From Hyaloscypha bicolor E (lineage: Eukaryota > Ascomycota > Leotiomycetes > Helotiales > Hyaloscyphaceae), in the NCBI RefSeq assembly GCF_002865645.1, contig NW_020194575.1, positions 559,247-623,246 on the forward strand: a stretch of DNA of 64,000 bases, written 5' to 3'. The notes beneath the pieces are model-generated. The model was not told the origin of the DNA, did not search any database, and saw nothing but the letters and a program-made list of their open reading frames with translations. Every line of letters begins with the position of its first letter. The first letter of the stretch is position 1. Made by a program: the position numbers and the translations under genes. Below, in pieces: positions 58,970-64,000 of this stretch.

Positions 58970-60178
58970 TTTAAGGTTATCGCTTTCGTTGCACGTATAG
59001 CTGAGCCATCTCACAGACAATGGCTCAGCAGCGAGCTGCTGCAGACTTTCCCGACCTGCTCCTCACGCACCCCTTCCCCCTCAGAGCTTCCCTCCCTCTT
59101 CGCCTCCACAGCACCAGAATGGCGCGGCGCCCTCGCCGAGTCCCAATACATCAAGCAATGCATCGAGCTAGTTTCGTTGGACTCTGTCCATCCTCCACCG
59201 AATCTGATGCACAGTGATTGGATCCTCGTGGACAACAGGCTCTCCGTCACCGGACGGAAGATCTTATCCTCATGTGAGACATTCCAGAAACGCGTCTTGA
59301 TCCAAAGACCCGAGAGGAATGTTGAGGAGAAAGTGATCTATGGAATAGCAAGTGTCTTCACAGCACCGGAATTCAGGAGGAAAGGGTATGCGCGGCGAAT
59401 GTTGCTAGATTTGGTTGAGGTTTACAAAAAGGAGGAGTGTGTAGGCACGCTTCTATTCTCGGATATTGGGAAGAAATTTTATGGTGAGATGGGGTGGAAG
59501 CCATTACCCGGAAACTCACATATCGACTTTGCTTCTCCGAACTCGGATTTTCATGTGACGGCGGTGGTGAAGGAAGCGACACCGCTGTTTGAAGCTGACT
59601 TGGAGAAGCTGTGCAAGGAGGATGAGGAGATATTGAGGAACGCCATAGACAGGGGGCCTGGGGTGAAAACAAGAATGGTAATTGTACCTGATTATAAACA
59701 TATGGCTTGGCATCATATGCGCGAGGAATTTGTGATCCAGCGATTATGGGGGGCGAAGGCTCCTAATGTCAAAGGCGCCATCGCTGGTGAACCTGGGAAG
59801 AGGGTGTGGATGATCTGGACAAGGAAATATGATTTTGCACCAGACGATTCCGAGGCTGGGAATATGCTTTATGTTTTAAGATTGGTGATTGAGAATGCGG
59901 ATAGTGGAGGTGGTGTTCTAGCAGGGGAGAGAGATGACGTGAAGGAGAACTTGAGAGCTGTAATTGAGAGGGCGCAGAAGGAGGCGCAGGAGTGGAGAAT
60001 GTCGGGGGTGAGGCTTTGGGGACCGAGTCCGCTGGTGAGGGAGTTGGTGAAGGAGATGGCCGTCAGTTCTTGGGAGTGGCAAAGGGAAGTGGAGGGTATT
60101 GCGAGTTTGATGTTGAATGAGGGAGTGAGCGAAGACGAGATTGAGTGGTTGGCGAATGAGAGGTATGCGTGGTGCTAG
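58970..60178 (+). CDS. LYC1-like lysine acetyltransferase, start unresolved
   Basis: One frame is open from 58970 to the stop at 60178. It matches the fungal LYC1 pattern: APEWRGALAESQYIKQC, SDWILVDNRLSVTGRKILSSCETF, the GNAT acetyl-CoA loop VFTAPEFRRKGYARRML, LLFSDIGKKFYGEMGWKP, and a C-terminal helical part ending NERYAWC. LYC1 enzymes acetylate free lysine as the first step of its breakdown. The frame has no ATG before 59207, although homology begins near 59054. The obvious ATG at 59020 (MAQQRAAADF) is in the next frame. So there is a small upstream exon I cannot place, a non-AUG start, or a 1-bp indel. A truncated start at 59207 would remove the conserved N-terminus. Confidence 0.72.
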   Translation, partial: FKVIAFVARIAEPSHRQWLSSELLQTFPTCSSRTPSPSELPSLFASTAPEWRGALAESQYIKQCIELVSLDSVHPPPNLMHSDWILVDNRLSVTGRKILSSCETFQKRVLIQRPERNVEEKVIYGIASVFTAPEFRRKGYARRMLLDLVEVYKKEECVGTLLFSDIGKKFYGEMGWKPLPGNSHIDFASPNSDFHVTAVVKEATPLFEADLEKLCKEDEEILRNAIDRGPGVKTRMVIVPDYKHMAWHHMREEFVIQRLWGAKAPNVKGAIAGEPGKRVWMIWTRKYDFAPDDSEAGNMLYVLRLVIENADSGGGVLAGERDDVKENLRAVIERAQKEAQEWRMSGVRLWGPSPLVRELVKEMAVSSWEWQREVEGIASLMLNEGVSEDEIEWLANERYAWC

Positions 60179-61533
60179 TGCGCCATACTGCAATGGCGTC
60201 CCTACTCCGCAATACCATCAGTTCTGGTGGTTCAGATATCAAGAGCTTCAAGAAAGGAGGGAGAAGGATGTGCCAGTCGCACGTGATATTGAATCACGCG
60301 GCCTAATCCCAGTCGGCAATTTGGCGGCATGTGGAATTGCCATCTTTACCCCGCGGTAGGGTTTGCCCAAGACACTTCGCCCCATCTTCCCCAAGAGACT
60401 AGCAACTTCACCGATTCGAACCTAACCTTCAGATGGCGGGAAGCCAAGTCAGCTATCAGAATCCGCATCATCTCTCGGTCTATTAGCTCAGCTTCCCCAG
60501 CGCTCACCACGTGCTCTCAAGTTACAGCGAAAAACACACCGAGCAATTCAGCGAGCGAAATAGTTTGACCGGAAATGATGGCGGGACTTCATACGCCTCA
60601 AAAAGTACCGCCGATGACGAGCGGCGGGAATGGCTTGTCGGCAGGGACAAGGCTCGCAGAAACCTGGGAGTTACAGTAACACAAAAGGTCCTCCAATCTG
60701 GTCGGCGTGCGCCGTGCAGCCAGGAACCTCTGGGATCGATCTCCATCCCAGGATTTGGGGAGAGCGTGGGATTGGGTTGGTCGTGAGAACATGGAGAGGG
60801 GACAGCTGCTCTGGGTGTGTTCTTGGGGTATTACCGTGTTCGTGCCTTTGCATTGCAGGTCGGTACTCGTAAGGTTAGGTTACACGTCCCATGTCGTCCA
60901 GCTTGCGCCGTAACTTTTCTTACTTCCAAACCTTCGGCCCTCGAAGCTACGGTGCATCGTAATGTTTCTAATACCGTTTCTTTTACAGTACGGTATTTCC
61001 TCACTTCCGTCTCAAAAAGGAAATCGCTCCATGTAGCGCTCGTCCCGGCAATCGTCGAAATCCCGCCAGCCAAGTCTGCCCAACAAGCAAAGTTTGCACC
61101 ATCCCATGTCCAGCCTAACCCCTTTTCCCGCCCCTCCTTCTCCAGACCCCAATCGCCTCCCACGATTTTGGGACCTCTCTAACCCCTTCTCAACATCGCC
61201 CGTCCTCTACACAAATCACCACACATCCAGTAGTTCATGCAGCCATTCAGAGCTCGAACGCATTCCAGTCCAGCTATCAAGTGGCGCTAGACCCCGGACT
61301 CCCCAACTGTCGCTAAATTCCTGATTCGCTGCTGGGCTCGGTCGCTTCTGCCATTTCACCCATTGGTCAATTAGCTTCTCTCTTCGACATCTTTCAACCT
61401 CACCTCTACTTACATCCTCAAGATATAAAGCTCCTCGTTGTTCCCACTATGAGATAGTATTCAGACCACAGCATCTCATCTTCAGCTTTCCTCACACTTC
61501 GAACTCCTCAATCTTCGCCTCGCAGCTACCACA
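60179..61533. other. maltose-permease promoter region
   Basis: 1.35-kb spacer. No supported gene; pyrimidine-rich toward 61500. Confidence 0.4.
61422..61430 (+). promoter_or_regulatory. TATA-like box of the maltose permease
   Basis: GATATAAAG is 112 bp upstream of the ATG at 61534. Confidence 0.4.
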
Positions 61534-63295
61534 ATGCGTCGTGACTCTCAGATCAAGGAAATCCCTGTGGACAACAATGCCCTCCACCCCGAGGACACTG
61601 TCGTTCGACGAGCATCAGAGGCAATCCCGGGTTTTGCTGAGCTCTCAGCAGAAGCCAAAGATGCCACCGATAAGGAACACCAGATGGGCTTCAAGCAAGC
61701 CCTGCGTCTTTACCCAAAGGCTGTCGGCTGGTCTATCCTCCTTTCAACCGCCATTATCATGGAAGGCTACGACGTAGTCCTCCTCTCCTCCTTCTACGCC
61801 CTCCCTCAATTCAACAAGAAGTACGGTATTCTGACTCCAGACGGCACGTACACCGTCCCCGCGCCATGGAAATCCGGACTCAGCAACGGCGCTCTCTGTG
61901 GTGAGATCCTGGGTCTCTTCATCAACGGCATCGTCTCCGAAAAGTATGGCTACCGAAAGACCATGCTGGCTTCCTTGGCCATGATGATCGCATTCATCTT
62001 TATCCCATTCTTTTCCCACAATATCGAGACTCTCTTGGTTGGCGAAATCCTCTGCGGTATCCCGTGGGGTGTTTTCCAAACTCTCACCACCGCCTACGCT
62101 TCCGAAGTCTGCCCTGTCGCTCTTCGTGCGTACCTCTGCACATATGTCAATCTTTGCTGGGTTATTGGACAATTCATTGCTTCTGGCGTACTCCGTGGGG
62201 TCCTTAACCGTAGCGACCAATGGGCTTACCGTACGTCTCATCCCATCTTCTTCGTTTACTTATCACTGACTTGACCCAGGCATTCCCTTCGCGATCCAAT
62301 GGCTCTGGCCCCTCCCCATTCTAATTGGTGTCATCTTTGCACCCGAGTCCCCTTGGTGGCTCGTCCGTCACGGCCGCGAGGCAGACGCAAAGAAAGCTCT
62401 CCTTCGCCTCACAACCCGCAACGACCCAACCTTCAACGCTGACGCCACAATCGCAATGATGTCCCACACCAACGCACTGGAGAAGCAAATCTCGGCTGGA
62501 ACTTCGTACCTCGACTGCTTCAAGGGCGTCGATCGCCGCCGCACAGAAATCGCCTGCATGACTTGGATGGTTCAAACTCTCTGCGGCTCCACCTTCATGG
62601 GTTACTCAACCTACTTCTATCAACAAGCCGGCCTCCCCACCACTTCCGCCTTCGACCTCTCCATGGCCCAATACGCACTCGGCATGGTAGGCACAGTGGG
62701 CTCTTGGTTCCTCATGCACCGCGCCGGCCGCCGAACACTGTATCTCTACGGCTCCTGCGCCCTTCTCGGTCTCCTCTTGATCATCGGCCTCACGGCCATC
62801 GCACCAGCTTCCAACCAACCCTCTCGCTGGGCTATCGGCTCCATGCTCCTGATCTTCACGTTCGTATACGATTTCACGGTTGGTCCGGTCTGCTACTCTC
62901 TCGTCGCGGAAGTCTCCTCCACTCGCCTCAAGGCCAAGACCATCGTGCTCGCAAGGAACTTCTACAACATCGGCGGCATCGTCGTCAACGTGCTAACCAC
63001 GTACCAACTTACCCCCAAGCCCAACGGCTGGGGCTGGTCCGCCAAGAGCGCTTTCTTCTGGGCTGGCAGCTGTGCGTTGTGTATCGTGTGGATTTTCTTC
63101 AGGTTGCCGGAGCCGAAGGGACGCACGTATGGTGAGATGGATGTCTTGTTCGAGCGCGGTGTTTCAGCGCGCAAGTTCCGCGATACTAAAATTGATATCT
63201 TCCGCGGTGACCATCTTGCGCCGGTTACGGAAGTTGATTCATCGAGTGAGAAGGAGGCGGAGAAGGCGGCGGTTGTGATGGTCGAGAAGGCTTAG
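61534..63295 (+). CDS. MFS maltose/alpha-glucoside permease
   Basis: Two exons, 61534..62230 and 62280..63295 (570 aa), with a 49-nt phase-1 intron (GTACGT..CCAG). It is a twelve-helix sugar porter of the MAL31/MAL61 type. Landmarks are LLSTAIIMEGYDVVLLSSFYALP in helix 1 with the family's Glu-Gly-Tyr-Asp, GYRKTMLAS, IPWGVFQTLTTAYASEVCPVALR, the PESPWWLVRHGRE sugar-porter motif after helix 6, STYFYQQAGL, AGRRTLYLYG, and RLPEPKGRTYGEMDVLFERGV near the end. It imports maltose or related alpha-glucosides with protons; the GH13 maltase nearby would cleave them inside the cell. The C-terminal tail is Glu/Lys-rich and cytosolic. Confidence 0.92.
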
Positions 63296-64000
63296 ATTTG
63301 CTTAATTTATTGTGATAAATAGGGGAGAGGTGGGGGAGTTGTATGCGTGGATGAGGCTTTGCACATGATTGTTTCCTTCCGGCAACGGAGTTGCGAGCTA
63401 ATGGGCTATGACATATGAGATTTATGATTGAATAGAGATACCACTTCACATCATCTTTCTCCTCTTCTCTCCAGCTCTCCTTTACCGCTATGGTTCTTTG
63501 CTCACGAATATAAATGTTCCGTCCTACGCCGGTTTTTCTTCCCTTACCAACCTGGGAAAATTCATTGCAGAATACCGAATTCGGTGTTGGGCTTCTTGTT
63601 GGGCTTCTGAAATCTTGTTGTAGGTTAGAGGGATGAACTTTCGTCTTGCACCTACGTCTATGCTGCTAAGGCGTCGTTTCGTTGCGGGTATATTTAGGGA
63701 AGTTACTGAGCTTGTCAGGGATTGACGTTGTCAAAGAAGCGCGTTGTCAACTTGTCAATACGCATCTTCAAGCCCCCTCCCTTTCCTTCCAACCTCCGCA
63801 CTCCTAACACTACTCTCGATCTCTAGCTCGAGATTCGCAAAAGGGGATGGGTATACTGGCAATGGAATGAGCAGGGGTAGAGAATGGGGAGTGGGGGGGG
63901 CTAAGCCCATAGGTTCCGTGAAGCATGGCATGGCGTAGATATCGTAGACATCATGGATGGGTTAAAGTGAGAAGAGAGAATTGGAAGGGGATTTATAGGT
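63296..64000. other. 3' flank to window end
   Basis: Permease 3' region and spacer. No supported gene. Confidence 0.4.

Noticed and set aside
60405..60430. GATTCGAACC word resembling a minus-strand tRNA T-arm
   Set aside because: No matching stem and no cloverleaf within 90 bp.

Overview
This window looks like nuclear DNA of a filamentous ascomycete (Pezizomycotina). Genes carry short GT-AG introns of about 45-70 nt. The families present (fungal TAM methyltransferase, 2EXR and F-box-like proteins, CBM1-expansin, INSIG, ankyrin/CorA-like proteins) are typical of that group. AT-rich blocks and C-to-T style nonsense mutations in a transposon suggest repeat-induced point mutation. A Leotiomycetes (Helotiales-like) host is a guess from gene content only.

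Layout. 1-3.1 kb: the 3' part of an NCS1 nucleobase/allantoin permease converges with an allophanate-hydrolase-type amidase, a small nitrogen-salvage pair. 5-5.7 kb: a three-exon GNAT acetyltransferase. 6.4-7.6 kb: a broken secreted alpha/beta hydrolase. 9.7-12.5 kb: a small membrane protein and an INSIG sterol-regulator homologue. 12.9-14.2 kb: a decayed ankyrin gene. 16.9-21.2 kb: the most unusual gene, a six-exon mosaic joining a fungal C2H2 module, a Bbc1/Mti1-like SH3 domain and the N-terminal LIM pair of an Rga1-type RhoGAP without its GAP domain. 24-29.2 kb: an ankyrin + CorA-like membrane gene with a well-spliced 3' half but a damaged middle. A diverged duplicate of the mosaic gene's third intron lies just beyond it. 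30.7-31.9 kb: an F-box-like gene cut by one in-frame stop.

33.8-38.7 kb is transposon-rich. It holds a TA-flanked MITE and a ~590-bp AT-rich TIR element into which a dead Fot1/pogo transposon with 100-bp TIRs has inserted. Further copies of both small families lie at 53.6 and 49.0 kb. 39-40.5 kb: an eight-exon TAM methyltransferase. 41.2-42 kb: a 2EXR relic. 43-44.8 kb: a cytochrome b5-fused delta-8 sphingolipid desaturase. 46.3-47.9 kb: a CBM1-expansin (swollenin-like) gene. 50.1-51 kb: a broken cell-surface protein gene. 52-53.4 kb: a secreted neprosin-family protein. 56.5-63.3 kb: a GH13 maltase/isomaltase and a maltose-type MFS permease, with a LYC1-like acetyltransferase between them.

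Genes plausibly working together are the NCS1 permease with the amidase (nitrogen from purines/urea derivatives) and the maltase with the maltose permease (uptake then hydrolysis of alpha-glucosides). The swollenin and neprosin fit a saprotrophic or plant-associated lifestyle. All exon borders were read by eye from splice motifs and frame continuity; no alignments or RNA evidence were available.
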